Positions 15,654-23,115 of a stretch of DNA of 29,810 nucleotides are shown here, in pieces. The stretch is from JBFWIL01 sp050256015. GTDB taxonomy: Bacteria; Bacteroidota; Bacteroidia; Bacteroidales; Prolixibacteraceae. Location: the NCBI GenBank assembly GCA_050256015.1, contig JBFWIL010000004.1:1-29810 (forward strand), read 5' to 3'. Below the pieces are notes generated by a model. It made no database searches, was not told the DNA's origin, and saw only the letters and a list, made by a program, of their open reading frames with translations. Made by a program: the position numbers and the translations under genes. Numbering within the stretch: the first letter of the stretch is position 1; every line of letters starts with the position of its first letter.

Positions 15654-16658
15654 ATGAACCTAAAAGAAAAACTGCAACACAAGATTGACCTGAAAACCAA
15701 ACCGGCCGGCGCTCTTGGACAGCTGGAAGAAATTGCCCTGCAGCTGGGGCTGATTCAAAATACCTTGTCGCCTGAGTTAAAAAAACCGACGATTCTGGTG
15801 TTTGCAGCCGATCATGGTATTGCAGAGGAGGGGGTCAGTCCTTATCCCAAAGAGGTAACCTGGCAGATGGCGATGAATTTTTGTTCAGGTGGTGCGGCTG
15901 TCAGCGTTTTTTGCCGGCAGAACGGCATTGACCTGAAAGTGATCGATGCAGGCGTCGATTATGATTTCCCGGACGGATGCCCGGTTATTAATGCCAAGAT
16001 CGCAAAGGGCACCAGTAACATGATGAAAGAGCCGGCCATGACCCTGGATGAATGCCGTATGGCCATGGAACGGGGAGCAAAATTTGTTCACCATGAGGCA
16101 GAAACTGGTTGTAATACCATTGGCTTTGGGGAAATGGGTATCGGGAATACATCGCCTTCCTCCTTGCTGATGCACCGCTTTATGAATCTGCCCATTGAAG
16201 TTTGTACCGGCAAGGGGGCGGGCATGACCGGAGAAAAGCTTAGCTACAAAACGTCTGTGCTCAAAGCTGTTGCTGAAAAGTATGATCCCCAGACACCGGA
16301 GGAAACCCTGGCTACCTTTGGCGGACTGGAAATAGCCATGATGGTGGGAGGTATTCTGGAAGCACGAAGGCAGGGAATGGTGATCCTTGTTGATGGGTTC
16401 ATTGCTACTGCAGCAACACTGACAGCTATCCGTTTTGATGCCTTGGTGCGGGATAACTGCATTTTCTGCCATGCTTCCGAAGAAAGGGGCCATCAACTGG
16501 TACTGGATTACCTGCAGGCTAAGCCGGTACTAAGTCTTGGTATGCGGGTCGGGGAAGGTTCGGGAGCCGCGGTGGCCTACCCGGTGATCCGTGCTGCCGC
16601 TACCTTCCTCAACGAAATGACCAGCTTTGAAGAGGCAGGCGTAGCGAATAAAGAATAA
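15654..16658 (+). CDS. cobT: Nicotinate-nucleotide--dimethylbenzimidazole phosphoribosyltransferase
   Basis: 334 residues. CobT makes alpha-ribazole phosphate from a base and nicotinate mononucleotide, the lower-ligand precursor. Visible motifs are KTKPAGALGQLEEIALQLG at the N-terminus, VFAADHGIAEEGVSPYP, FCSGGAAVSVFCRQ, GEMGIGNTSPSSLL, EVCTGKGAGM, and the C-terminal EGSGAAVAYPVI and SFEEAGV, whose Glu corresponds to the catalytic region of the family. The start codon follows the shared leader AATTGAAAAAATAAAC. The next gene, cobS, begins 32 bases later. Confidence 0.95.
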   Translation: MNLKEKLQHKIDLKTKPAGALGQLEEIALQLGLIQNTLSPELKKPTILVFAADHGIAEEGVSPYPKEVTWQMAMNFCSGGAAVSVFCRQNGIDLKVIDAGVDYDFPDGCPVINAKIAKGTSNMMKEPAMTLDECRMAMERGAKFVHHEAETGCNTIGFGEMGIGNTSPSSLLMHRFMNLPIEVCTGKGAGMTGEKLSYKTSVLKAVAEKYDPQTPEETLATFGGLEIAMMVGGILEARRQGMVILVDGFIATAATLTAIRFDALVRDNCIFCHASEERGHQLVLDYLQAKPVLSLGMRVGEGSGAAVAYPVIRAAATFLNEMTSFEEAGVANKE

Positions 16659-16690
16659 TAGGGTAAAGTTTGGGGCAAAACCCATTAACT

Positions 16691-17452
16691 ATGAATAGGA
16701 TGAAAAGACAAATTGAATTGTTTTTGACGGCGGTGATGTTCTACACCCGCATTCCCGTGCCCCGTTCGCTTGGCTTTTCAGAAGACCGGCTGAACCGTTC
16801 CACCCGGTATTTTACGGTGATTGGCTGGCTGGTGGGGGGGTGGGGTGCCGCTGTATTTTACGGGCTGCATTTTCTGTTTCCGGTCGGGTTGGCCGTATTT
16901 TTGAGCATGCTGGCCACCATTCTACTAACCGGGGCTTTTCACGAAGATGGCTTTGCAGATTTTTGCGATGGTTTTGGCGGGGGATGCACCCGGGAGGGTA
17001 TTCTGGGCATTATGAAAGACAGTCGGATCGGAACATACGGAACACTGGGACTCATTGGCATTTTGGGCAGCAAGTTCCTTTCTGTTCAGGCCCTGCCTCC
17101 GGTCCTGATTCCCCGCGCACTTTTGGCTGCTCATGCTTTCAGCCGGATGATTCCGGTGTTGCTGATTTTTACCAGCCGTTATTCGCGGGAAGATGCACTG
17201 AGTAAAACAAAACCTGTGGGCAGGCGGGGAAAGCTGTCTGATTTACTGGTGGCAGCAGTTGCCGGTTTTCTTCCGCTGCTGCTGTTCCCATGGCAGCTGA
17301 CCGTTTTGCTGATTCCCTTTTCTTTGTTGCTAAGCTGGATGTTTAAGCATTATACGGAACAAAAAATCGGAGGTTATACGGGTGATTGCCTGGGAGCGCT
17401 TCAGCAGTTAACTGAAATATTCTTTTATCTTTGTCTTTTAACCCTGGGATAA
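16691..17452 (+). CDS. cobS: Adenosylcobinamide-GDP ribazoletransferase (cobalamin synthase)
   Basis: 253 residues from the ATG at 16691; 16700 is an alternative ATG, and a TTG at 16670 would add seven residues of no family character. The enzyme joins GDP-cobinamide to alpha-ribazole or its phosphate at the membrane. The family signature GAFHEDGFADFCDGFGGG is present with its acidic residues, followed by IMKDSRIGTYGTLGLIG. Several hydrophobic segments fit an integral membrane protein. It lies between cobT and cobC. Confidence 0.93.
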   Translation: MNRMKRQIELFLTAVMFYTRIPVPRSLGFSEDRLNRSTRYFTVIGWLVGGWGAAVFYGLHFLFPVGLAVFLSMLATILLTGAFHEDGFADFCDGFGGGCTREGILGIMKDSRIGTYGTLGLIGILGSKFLSVQALPPVLIPRALLAAHAFSRMIPVLLIFTSRYSREDALSKTKPVGRRGKLSDLLVAAVAGFLPLLLFPWQLTVLLIPFSLLLSWMFKHYTEQKIGGYTGDCLGALQQLTEIFFYLCLLTLG

Positions 17453-17464
17453 AAGAACTATGTT

Positions 17465-18004
17465 ATGCAACTGACCTGTATTCGTCATACTCGTGTGGCT
17501 GTGCCATCGGGTATTTGCTACGGACAAACCGACGTTCCGCTGGCCGGTTCTTATGCAGAAGAGCTGGAAACCGTAAAGAAGCGGGTAAAGTCTTTCCGTT
17601 TTGACCGGATCTTTTGCAGTCCGCTTTCCCGCTGCCGAAAACTGGCGGACGACCTTTTTCCCGGTCTGGAGATCCGTTTTGACGATCGCCTGAAAGAACT
17701 GCATTTCGGAGATTGGGAAAACAAGGGCTGGGAAGAGATCTTCTTTTCTGCAGCCGGAAGGCATTGGATGGAGCATTATCTGGAAGCAGCCTGCCCGGGT
17801 GGTGAATCTTACCTTCTGTTCCGTTCCCGGATTTTATCTTTTCTGAGTGAACTGAGGCAAACCGGACTAGAGAAAATAGTACTGGTAACCCATAACGGAG
17901 TAATCCGTTTGTTAAAATCCATATTGGAAAAAATGACTGTTGAAGAAGTTTTTGAACAGTTTAATCCGGCTTACGGAGGCGTTTATTCTTTTGCATTGGA
18001 ATAA
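17465..18004 (+). CDS. cobC: Alpha-ribazole phosphatase (histidine phosphatase family)
   Basis: 179 residues. The phosphohistidine motif appears as CIRHTRVAVPSGICYGQTD, with T replacing the usual G after RH, which is common in CobC-type members. FCSPLSRCRKLADDL, LKELHFGDWENKGWEEI and the second His in LVTHNGVIRLL complete the family pattern. It removes the phosphate from alpha-ribazole phosphate or from the cobalamin phosphate in the last steps. It starts 12 bases after cobS and closes the operon. A hairpin follows (18025-18052). Confidence 0.88.
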   Translation: MQLTCIRHTRVAVPSGICYGQTDVPLAGSYAEELETVKKRVKSFRFDRIFCSPLSRCRKLADDLFPGLEIRFDDRLKELHFGDWENKGWEEIFFSAAGRHWMEHYLEAACPGGESYLLFRSRILSFLSELRQTGLEKIVLVTHNGVIRLLKSILEKMTVEEVFEQFNPAYGGVYSFALE

Positions 18005-18017
18005 TGTTTGGCTCTTT

Positions 18018-18054
18018 CCGGGATGGGAAAGGTAGTGAGGAATGCTTTTCCCGG
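18018..18054. terminator. Hairpin between convergent cobC and pheS
   Basis: CCGGG/CCCGG (18018-18022 with 18050-18054) or GGGAAAG/CTTTTCCC (18025-18031 with 18045-18052) can pair. There is no clear T-tract on either strand, so termination is uncertain. Confidence 0.35.
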
Positions 18055-18087
18055 CAGTTGAGTGAATAAAAGCGGGGTCTGCGTTTT

Positions 18088-19107
18088 TTAATAAGCCGAT
18101 TCGAACTGACGCAGGAAGCGAACGTCATTTTCAAAGAACAGTCTGATATCCTTGATTCCGTATCGCAACATGGCAACTCGTTCAATGCCCATGCCAAAGG
18201 CGAATCCTGTGTATTTTTTGGAGTCGATACCGCACAGTTCAAGTACATTGGGGTCGACCATCCCGCAACCCAGAATTTCCAGCCAGCCGGTATGTTTGCA
18301 AACGTTGCAGCCTTTTCCTCCGCAAATAGAACAACTTACGTCCATTTCGGCTGATGGTTCAGTAAAGGGAAAATAGGAAGGACGCAGGCGGATTTGCGTT
18401 TTTTCGCCGAACAGTTCCCGGGAGAAATAAAGCAGGGTCTGTTTCAAATCGGCAAAAGAGACATTTTCATCGACATAAAGACCTTCAATCTGGTGGAAAA
18501 TGCAATGGGCCCTGGCCGATACGGCTTCGTTGCGGAAAACACGGCCGGGGAAGATAGCCCGGATCGGGGGTTGGGTCTGTTCCATGACCCTTACCTGAAC
18601 ACTTGAGGTATGGGTGCGCAACAATATATCGGGATTTCGCTGGATGAAAAAGGTATCCTGCATATCGCGGGCCGGATGTTCGGGAGGAAAATTCAGTGCC
18701 GAAAACACATGCCAGTCATCTTCGATCTCCGGACCTTCCTCCACGCAGAATCCAAGATGGCTAAAAATGTCAATGATCTCGTTCTTGACAATTGAAAGAG
18801 GATGACGGGTGCCGGTACGTATGGGCTCGGCCGGCCGTGTCAGATCATTTCCGGCGGAATCCTGGCTGTTTTGTTCAAAATGTTCCTTCAGCTCATTAAT
18901 TTTTTGTTGGGTAAATACTTTTAATTCATTAAGAGCCCGTCCGACGGTTATTTTCTGATCGGCAGGAACAGTTCTAAACTCACTGAACAGCTTGTTCAGC
19001 AAACCTTTTTTACCGGTATACTTTACACGCAGAGCCTCCACTTCCTCCCGGGCCGAAACCCTGGCTGCTTCTAGTTCTTTTTTAAGTTCCTTAATTTTGT
19101 CTAACAT
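18088..19107 (-). CDS. pheS: Phenylalanyl-tRNA synthetase alpha subunit
   Basis: 339 residues from the ATG at 19107. The N-terminal coiled coil (MLDKIKELKKELEAARV) binds tRNA; class II motif 2 is seen as FRNEAVSARAHCIFHQIEGL and motif 3 as GFAFGMGIERVAMLRYG. RPSYFPFTEPSAEMDV and the Cys-rich CSICGGKGCNVCKHTGW are family features. The frame could start at 19137, but the TATCTTTG promoter element at 19135-19142 overlaps that codon, so 19107 is preferred. The beta subunit gene pheT is not in the window. Confidence 0.96.
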   Translation of the reverse strand: MLDKIKELKKELEAARVSAREEVEALRVKYTGKKGLLNKLFSEFRTVPADQKITVGRALNELKVFTQQKINELKEHFEQNSQDSAGNDLTRPAEPIRTGTRHPLSIVKNEIIDIFSHLGFCVEEGPEIEDDWHVFSALNFPPEHPARDMQDTFFIQRNPDILLRTHTSSVQVRVMEQTQPPIRAIFPGRVFRNEAVSARAHCIFHQIEGLYVDENVSFADLKQTLLYFSRELFGEKTQIRLRPSYFPFTEPSAEMDVSCSICGGKGCNVCKHTGWLEILGCGMVDPNVLELCGIDSKKYTGFAFGMGIERVAMLRYGIKDIRLFFENDVRFLRQFESAY

Positions 19108-19134
19108 CTTTCTGTATGTTGTTGAAAAGAAATA

Positions 19135-19142
19135 CAAAGATA
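19135..19142 (-). promoter_or_regulatory. pheS -7 promoter element
   Basis: TATCTTTG on the minus strand, 27 bases before the ATG at 19107, matches TAnnTTTG exactly. Confidence 0.6.
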
Positions 19143-19210
19143 ATTATTAACAGGGAATCAGGGCTGCCGGGAAATAAAAACTTAACTTATCATTTTCCTG
19201 CCGGCCTGGT

Positions 19211-20542
19211 TCAGGGGAGAATCCGGATGTGGCGAATCCGGATATCCTGCAGCGGACGGAAGTCGCTGTCAACTTTTATCCGGCTTATCCGGTCGGCTGT
19301 TTCCATGCCGGAGAGAACCTCTCCGAAAACCGTGTAACTGCCGTCCAGGTGAGGAGCTCCGCCTTCTGATTTATAGATCTGCCTTTGTTTTGCGCTGAAC
19401 CGGTATTGATTTTCCTGTTCAATTTCATCGAGTTCCGCATCGGTATAACGGCGGCCGGTGACAATATAAAACTGTGAGCCGTCGGAACGGCGTTTGCTGT
19501 TGGCGCGGTCGGGCTTTCGCGGAGAACCGATCATGCCTCGGCGGTGAAAAAGACCAGGGACAGGATGAGCGGGAAGGGTGTAACCGGGACCTTTCCAGCC
19601 TACCACATCGTCTTTCCCAGCATAACGGGTGTCTGCCGCCCCGCTCTGAATGCCGAAATCACGGATCACCCGGTGGATTAGCAGGCTGTCATAATACTGC
19701 TCACGCACAAGCGCAATGAAGTTATCGCGGTACTGGGGGGTTTGGTTGAACAGCCTGATCCGGATGGTTCCCATGTCTGTAACGATTTCCAGTCCGCTGA
19801 TTTTGCTGTTGGTTTCACTGATGGCTTTGCTGGTCCGGCTGCCCAGGTTTTGCAGCGGCTCCGGCCGGCTTGTTTTTCTGGACAGCAGTTCGCTGATCAG
19901 GGAAGCGGGAATGGCCTGATGTTGCTGTTCGTAGTCGACCGGTTCGGCGTAACCCAGTCCGATACAACGATCCGGTGTGGTAAACACGGGTGTACCGTAA
20001 GACTGAGACCGGAACCGGTTGGTCAGCAGATAACGCAGACTTCCCTTCAGTGTGGCCGGTCCGCTTAACATTCCCCGGTGCAGGGGCAGGGTGTTGCCTC
20101 TGGGCCGGGTGAGATACAGGCATTTTGTTCCGGCTTGCACCGGAGTGGTATACAAGTGAACCGGTTTTCTTTTGATTCCTTCCGCCTGGAGCAGCACCAG
20201 TCCGTTGATCCGGTCTACGGCAACAAAACCGGCAACCGTAAAATTACGGTCTTCATTCCATGGACTGATCCGCGCCCGGCTGGCATTTTGCAGAGGATTC
20301 AGTCGGCAGGCCAATAGGTTGCTGTCGACAAAAAATGCCGTTTCGCTGTTCAGGAAGCGTTCGCCGTCGAAGCTTTCCAGGTGAACTATGGAAGGGATAA
20401 GAGGGGTATAATCGGTTGCCGGTTGGGAGGGGAGCTTCTGTGTGTTTCCGGAGGATTCTGCCGGGGGCGTTTTTTTACCGGAAGAACAAGCACAAAAAAT
20501 CCATAATAACAACAGGAGCAGGTGATACCGGTTCAATTTCAT
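19211..20542 (-). CDS. Lipoprotein with degenerate trypsin-like domain fused to cyclophilin-type PPIase
   Basis: 443 residues. The signal peptide has a lipobox-like FCAC (Cys19). Residues about 45-220 resemble the double-barrel fold of HtrA/trypsin-2 proteases (IPSIVHLESFDGERF, AFFVDSNLLACRLNPL, GFVAVDRINGLVLLQ, YGTPVF, CIGLGYAEP). The His, Asp and Ser of the triad are not where the family would have them: ACRLN for the His site, NGLVLL for the Asp-containing DLALL, and GTP for GSP. The C-terminal cyclophilin domain (about 250-443) carries IHRVIRDFGIQSG and SQFYIVTG and ends with LDGSYTVFGEVLSGMETADR, with a charged insertion typical of Bacteroidota. It likely folds envelope proteins. The ATG overlaps the stop of the upstream cyclophilin gene by four bases. 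Confidence 0.8.
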   Translation of the reverse strand: MKLNRYHLLLLLLWIFCACSSGKKTPPAESSGNTQKLPSQPATDYTPLIPSIVHLESFDGERFLNSETAFFVDSNLLACRLNPLQNASRARISPWNEDRNFTVAGFVAVDRINGLVLLQAEGIKRKPVHLYTTPVQAGTKCLYLTRPRGNTLPLHRGMLSGPATLKGSLRYLLTNRFRSQSYGTPVFTTPDRCIGLGYAEPVDYEQQHQAIPASLISELLSRKTSRPEPLQNLGSRTSKAISETNSKISGLEIVTDMGTIRIRLFNQTPQYRDNFIALVREQYYDSLLIHRVIRDFGIQSGAADTRYAGKDDVVGWKGPGYTLPAHPVPGLFHRRGMIGSPRKPDRANSKRRSDGSQFYIVTGRRYTDAELDEIEQENQYRFSAKQRQIYKSEGGAPHLDGSYTVFGEVLSGMETADRISRIKVDSDFRPLQDIRIRHIRILP

Positions 20543-21372
20543 TGGAGAATGCTTACATGGATAGTCACATCGTTTACAGGGCGGTTATTGGCATCGGTTT
20601 TCAGGGCAGCGATCCGGTCAATAACTTCCATCCCGCTTATGCAGCGGCCAAAGACGGTATATTTCCCGTCCAGATCGGGATACCCGCCCAGGGAGGTGTA
20701 AGCCTTCCGCTGTTCGGGCGAGAATTTTAAGGTGTTCGGATTGAGGGCATATTGGGAGGCAATGTCTGCTTTCACTTGCCCGGCCAGCTCACGGAACTCA
20801 TCCACCCGTTTTTCAGACCGGAGCTGTTTTAATTTATTGCGTATTTCCGGCTTGTATACCCGGGCCGTGATTCTGTTTTTAATTGGCCGGTTAACTGCCA
20901 TTTCCAGCGTATCGAGCATGCCGGTGCTGTATACGCTGCCTTTGACAATATAAAACTGGGAAATATCCGACTGCTTGTACGGGTTTACCTCATCGGGCTG
21001 GCGGGGTGCACACAGGGCTCCTTTGTGATGGAAATGGGAGGAGAGGATTTCGTCATCCACGGTATGGTCGGGATCGCCGTACCCGATTCGTTTTCCCGGG
21101 GGGGCATTCCGGGAAGAGGCCGATCCGCCCTGGATCAGAAAATTCTCAATGACACGGTAAAAGAGTGTTCCGTTGTAATAGCCTTCACGGGCCAGCCGGA
21201 TAAAAGCGTCCCGGTGTCTGGGGGTGTCGTCGAAGAGCTCGAAACGCATGGTTCCCAGGTTCGTCCTGATTTCCGCTATGTGGGTCTGCGCATGGGCGGG
21301 AAAAACGTAAAAAACCGGTAATATGGCAGAAAGCAGAATTCTCCGGCTTAATCGGAATAATAACTTCATCAT
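20539..21372 (-). CDS. Secreted cyclophilin-type peptidyl-prolyl isomerase
   Basis: 277 residues from the ATG at 21372 (ATG at 21369 is equally possible). A signal peptide ends near FVFPAHAQTH. Cyclophilin motifs are FYRVIENFLIQGGS, with the family Arg, and SQFYIVKG, then LDGKYTVFGRCISGMEVIDRI. Between them lies a charged helical insertion of about 85 residues (KNRITARVYKPEI, LRSEKRVDEFRELAG). The open frame extends to 21966 but that part has no family character and overlaps the acetyltransferase gene. The TATCTTTG at 21394-21401 supports the inner start. The stop codon overlaps the next cyclophilin start (ATGA), so they are coupled. Confidence 0.9.
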   Translation of the reverse strand: MMKLLFRLSRRILLSAILPVFYVFPAHAQTHIAEIRTNLGTMRFELFDDTPRHRDAFIRLAREGYYNGTLFYRVIENFLIQGGSASSRNAPPGKRIGYGDPDHTVDDEILSSHFHHKGALCAPRQPDEVNPYKQSDISQFYIVKGSVYSTGMLDTLEMAVNRPIKNRITARVYKPEIRNKLKQLRSEKRVDEFRELAGQVKADIASQYALNPNTLKFSPEQRKAYTSLGGYPDLDGKYTVFGRCISGMEVIDRIAALKTDANNRPVNDVTIHVSILQ

Positions 21373-21393
21373 CAGATCTGTTTTCCTTTCCTG

Positions 21394-21401
21394 CAAAGAT
21401 A
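21394..21401 (-). promoter_or_regulatory. -7 promoter element of the cyclophilin pair
   Basis: TATCTTTG on the minus strand, 21 bases before the ATG at 21372, matches TAnnTTTG exactly. Confidence 0.6.
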
Positions 21402-21486
21402 AACATTCTTCCAGGCCGGGAAAAGTTGACGGAAATACTGCAGTATCCCGGTCAATCCCGGCAAAAATGTTATTTTTAGCTTTGTT

Positions 21487-22029
21487 ATGAATGTTTTGCA
21501 AGTTAATCAGCAGATCCGGCTGGAACCGATTCGCTATGCCCATGCTTTTCAGGTTTTTCAGGCCATTGATCATAACCGGAATTTTTTGGCTACCTGGTTG
21601 CCTTTTGTTCAGGAAACCGGAAGCCAGGAAGATACCGAGGCGTTTATCCGTTCTGTGCTGGCTGATCAGGAAAACCGGGAAGCTGTTTTTGTGATCTGGT
21701 ACGGCGATCAGTTTGCCGGATTGATTGGAATGAAAGACACCGACCTGCAGAATCTGAGAACGGAGATTGGCTACTGGCTGATTGAAAAAATGACAGGCAG
21801 GGGCATTATGAAGCGTTCTGCCGAAACATTGATCGGGTATATTTTTCTGAGCCTGGGACTGAACCGCATACAGATCCGATGCGGGGTAGGTAATCACAAG
21901 AGTGCTGCGGTAGCCAGACGTCTGGGGTTCCGTTTTGAGGGGGTGGAACGTGCCGGTGAAAAGCACCGGAACGGATTCATTGACCTGGAGGTATACAGTT
22001 TACTCCGGAAAGAATGGGAGGAGCGATGA
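21487..22029 (+). CDS. GNAT-family N-acetyltransferase (RimJ/RimL type)
   Basis: 180 residues. It has the RimL/ribosomal-protein-serine acetyltransferase layout: IRLEPIRYAHAFQVFQAI, NFLATWLPFV, FAGLIGMKDTD, AEIGYWL-type TEIGYWLIEKMTGRGIMKR with the acetyl-CoA loop, and RIQIRCGVGNHKSAAVARRLGF followed by EVYSLLRKEWEE. The acceptor cannot be told. It is divergent from the cyclophilin pair, with 114 bases between the starts. A weak hairpin with seven T residues follows at 22058-22080. Confidence 0.88.
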   Translation: MNVLQVNQQIRLEPIRYAHAFQVFQAIDHNRNFLATWLPFVQETGSQEDTEAFIRSVLADQENREAVFVIWYGDQFAGLIGMKDTDLQNLRTEIGYWLIEKMTGRGIMKRSAETLIGYIFLSLGLNRIQIRCGVGNHKSAAVARRLGFRFEGVERAGEKHRNGFIDLEVYSLLRKEWEER

Positions 22030-22057
22030 ATTAATGATTTTTTCATTTTAAACATTT

Positions 22058-22080
22058 TTAAACCGGATGTCCGTTTTTTT
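22058..22080 (+). terminator. Weak intrinsic terminator after the acetyltransferase
   Basis: A-rich TTTAAAC, then a short CGG-ATGT-CCG hairpin followed by TTTTTTT. The stem is short, extended only by A-T pairs. Confidence 0.35.
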
Positions 22081-22216
22081 AATCAATTTGTAATATATGT
22101 AACCAACTTACAACAAATTCATACAAAACTTTCCGATTTTGTTTTGTGCTTGACCCGAAATTGCTTTTTTGGGAAGGTTTTATTCTTGGAATCGTTTAAT
22201 GTTTTGTTCGGTTTTT

Positions 22217-22224
22217 TAAATTTG
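22217..22224 (+). promoter_or_regulatory. -7 promoter element of the acyl-carrier-like gene
   Basis: TAAATTTG matches TAnnTTTG, 56 bases before the ATG at 22281. No clear -33 element. The preceding stretch 22081-22216 is AT-rich and holds nothing else recognised. Confidence 0.45.
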
Positions 22225-22280
22225 AGCCGGATTTAAATCGGGCAGGCGATGCTGTTTGCTCTGATTCAAATGAGAAAACT

Positions 22281-22517
22281 ATGGAAAACAAGACAATCAG
22301 AAGAACACTTTACCGGGTCTTACGGAAAACCGGGGTTCCCCGGAACAACATTGAACTGGAAGCCTCATTTCGCGATGATCTGAATTTTGATCAGATCGAC
22401 TGGGCCCTGTTTTTGTATTACATGGAAGATACTTTTGGTATTGCCATAGATGATAAGGATGTATCCCGCCTGAACCAGGTAAAAGATTCTCTTGAACTGG
22501 TTCAGAATATAGACTGA
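22281..22517 (+). CDS. Acyl-carrier-like protein lacking the phosphopantetheine serine
   Basis: 78 residues with the acyl carrier fold pattern: RTLYRVLRKTG, FRDDLNFDQIDWALFLYYMEDTFGIAIDDKDV and a C-terminal DSLELVQNID. In working carriers the helix-2 motif is DSL or DSI, whose Ser carries phosphopantetheine. Here the codons give Asp37-Gln38-Ile39, so the attachment Ser is absent. The rest of helix 2 and the acidic recognition surface are kept. It stands alone, with its own promoter element and a strong terminator, not in a fatty acid operon. It may bind partner proteins without carrying acyl groups; the function is unknown. Confidence 0.75.
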   Translation: MENKTIRRTLYRVLRKTGVPRNNIELEASFRDDLNFDQIDWALFLYYMEDTFGIAIDDKDVSRLNQVKDSLELVQNID

Positions 22518-22549
22518 AGCTTTCCTGGAAACGCATTAGTAGAGCAAAG

Positions 22550-22577
22550 GGACTGTAGCAATACAGTCCTTTTTTTG
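22550..22577 (+). terminator. Strong intrinsic terminator
   Basis: GGACTGTA and TACAGTCC form a perfect 8-base stem with a GCAA loop, followed by eight T residues. It ends the acyl-carrier-like gene. AAAG before the stem and T residues after it can extend the pairing. Confidence 0.92.
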
Positions 22578-22682
22578 TTTTTGTTTGCTGCCGGTGATTA
22601 CGGTTGCCGGATTGTCGTTCATGAGTCCGGAACAGTGATTCATCACCTGAATTGAGCCGGCTATACAATGGTTCCCGGAATT

Positions 22683-22715
22683 TTTGGATGGAGGAGAAGA
22701 AATCGATTATCTTTG
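22683..22715 (+). promoter_or_regulatory. Promoter of a candidate small RNA
   Basis: TTTG at 22683-22686, a 21-base spacer and TATCTTTG at 22708-22715 match the Bacteroidota -33/-7 promoter. No protein gene follows on this strand. Confidence 0.55.
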
Positions 22716-22721
22716 ACCTGC

Positions 22722-22814
22722 TTGTTTGACGATAATCTGATTTTTAAACAAATCATTCCACTCTTCTTCTTCGCACAAGCATGAAGCCGGAAATCCCCTT
22801 TCCGGCTTTTCTTG
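22722..22814 (+). ncRNA. Candidate small RNA of about 90 bases
   Basis: This segment lies between the end of the acyl-carrier-like gene with its terminator and the convergent S4 gene. It starts at the expected distance from a consensus promoter and ends in a strong hairpin terminator. TTGTTT (22722-22727) can pair with AAACAA (22746-22751) as a 5' stem. No open frame of note lies inside. It matches no RNA family I know. The part 22815-22908 before the S4 gene shows nothing further, and 22578-22682 shows nothing firm. Confidence 0.45.
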
Positions 22815-22818
22815 TGTG
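22773..22818 (+). terminator. Intrinsic terminator of the candidate small RNA
   Basis: AAGCCGGAAA (22784-22793) pairs perfectly with TTTCCGGCTT (22799-22808) around TCCCC; TTCTTG follows. An outer CACAAG/CTTGTG pair (22774-22779 with 22811-22816) extends the structure. It could also protect the end of the convergent S4/YjbR message. Confidence 0.7.
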
Positions 22819-22908
22819 CCTTGTATGGCCGGTAGTGCCGGGAGAACCTGTGTGTGGTGGTTTGAAAGCTTGGGAGATCGGTTGCCTGAAGCATTTGGAA
22901 AGAAACAG

Positions 22909-23112
22909 TCAGACCAAAAGAATCTGTTGTCCCTGAAGCCGGATTACGTCTCCTTTTCTGAGTTTTGCCCGCTTTCGGTATTCCGTCTTTCCGTTCAGGC
23001 TGACCAGTCCTTTTTCGACGAGCTGTTTGGCCATTCCTCCCGACTCTGCCAGCCGGAGAAGTTTCAGGAGTTTGATCAGTTCGATGTATTCCGATTGCAG
23101 GGTAAATTCCAT
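22909..23112 (-). CDS. Small S4-domain RNA-binding protein (YbcJ-like)
   Basis: 67 residues. The whole protein is an S4 fold: FTLQSEYIELIKLLKLLRL, ESGGMAKQLVEKGLVSLNG and KRAKLRKGDVIRLQG. Such stand-alone S4 proteins probably bind structured RNA, often ribosomal. It begins three bases after the stop of the YjbR gene, so both are one operon. Length is normal for this type. Confidence 0.88.
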   Translation of the reverse strand: MEFTLQSEYIELIKLLKLLRLAESGGMAKQLVEKGLVSLNGKTEYRKRAKLRKGDVIRLQGQQILLV

Positions 23113-23115
23113 AAT

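Noticed and set aside
21477..21484. TAGCTTTG as promoter of the acetyltransferase
   Set aside because: It ends two bases before the ATG, so transcription would begin within or after the start codon; probably chance.
21373..21966. N-terminal extension of the first cyclophilin
   Set aside because: No family character, overlaps the divergent acetyltransferase, and the promoter element and signal peptide both support a start at 21372.
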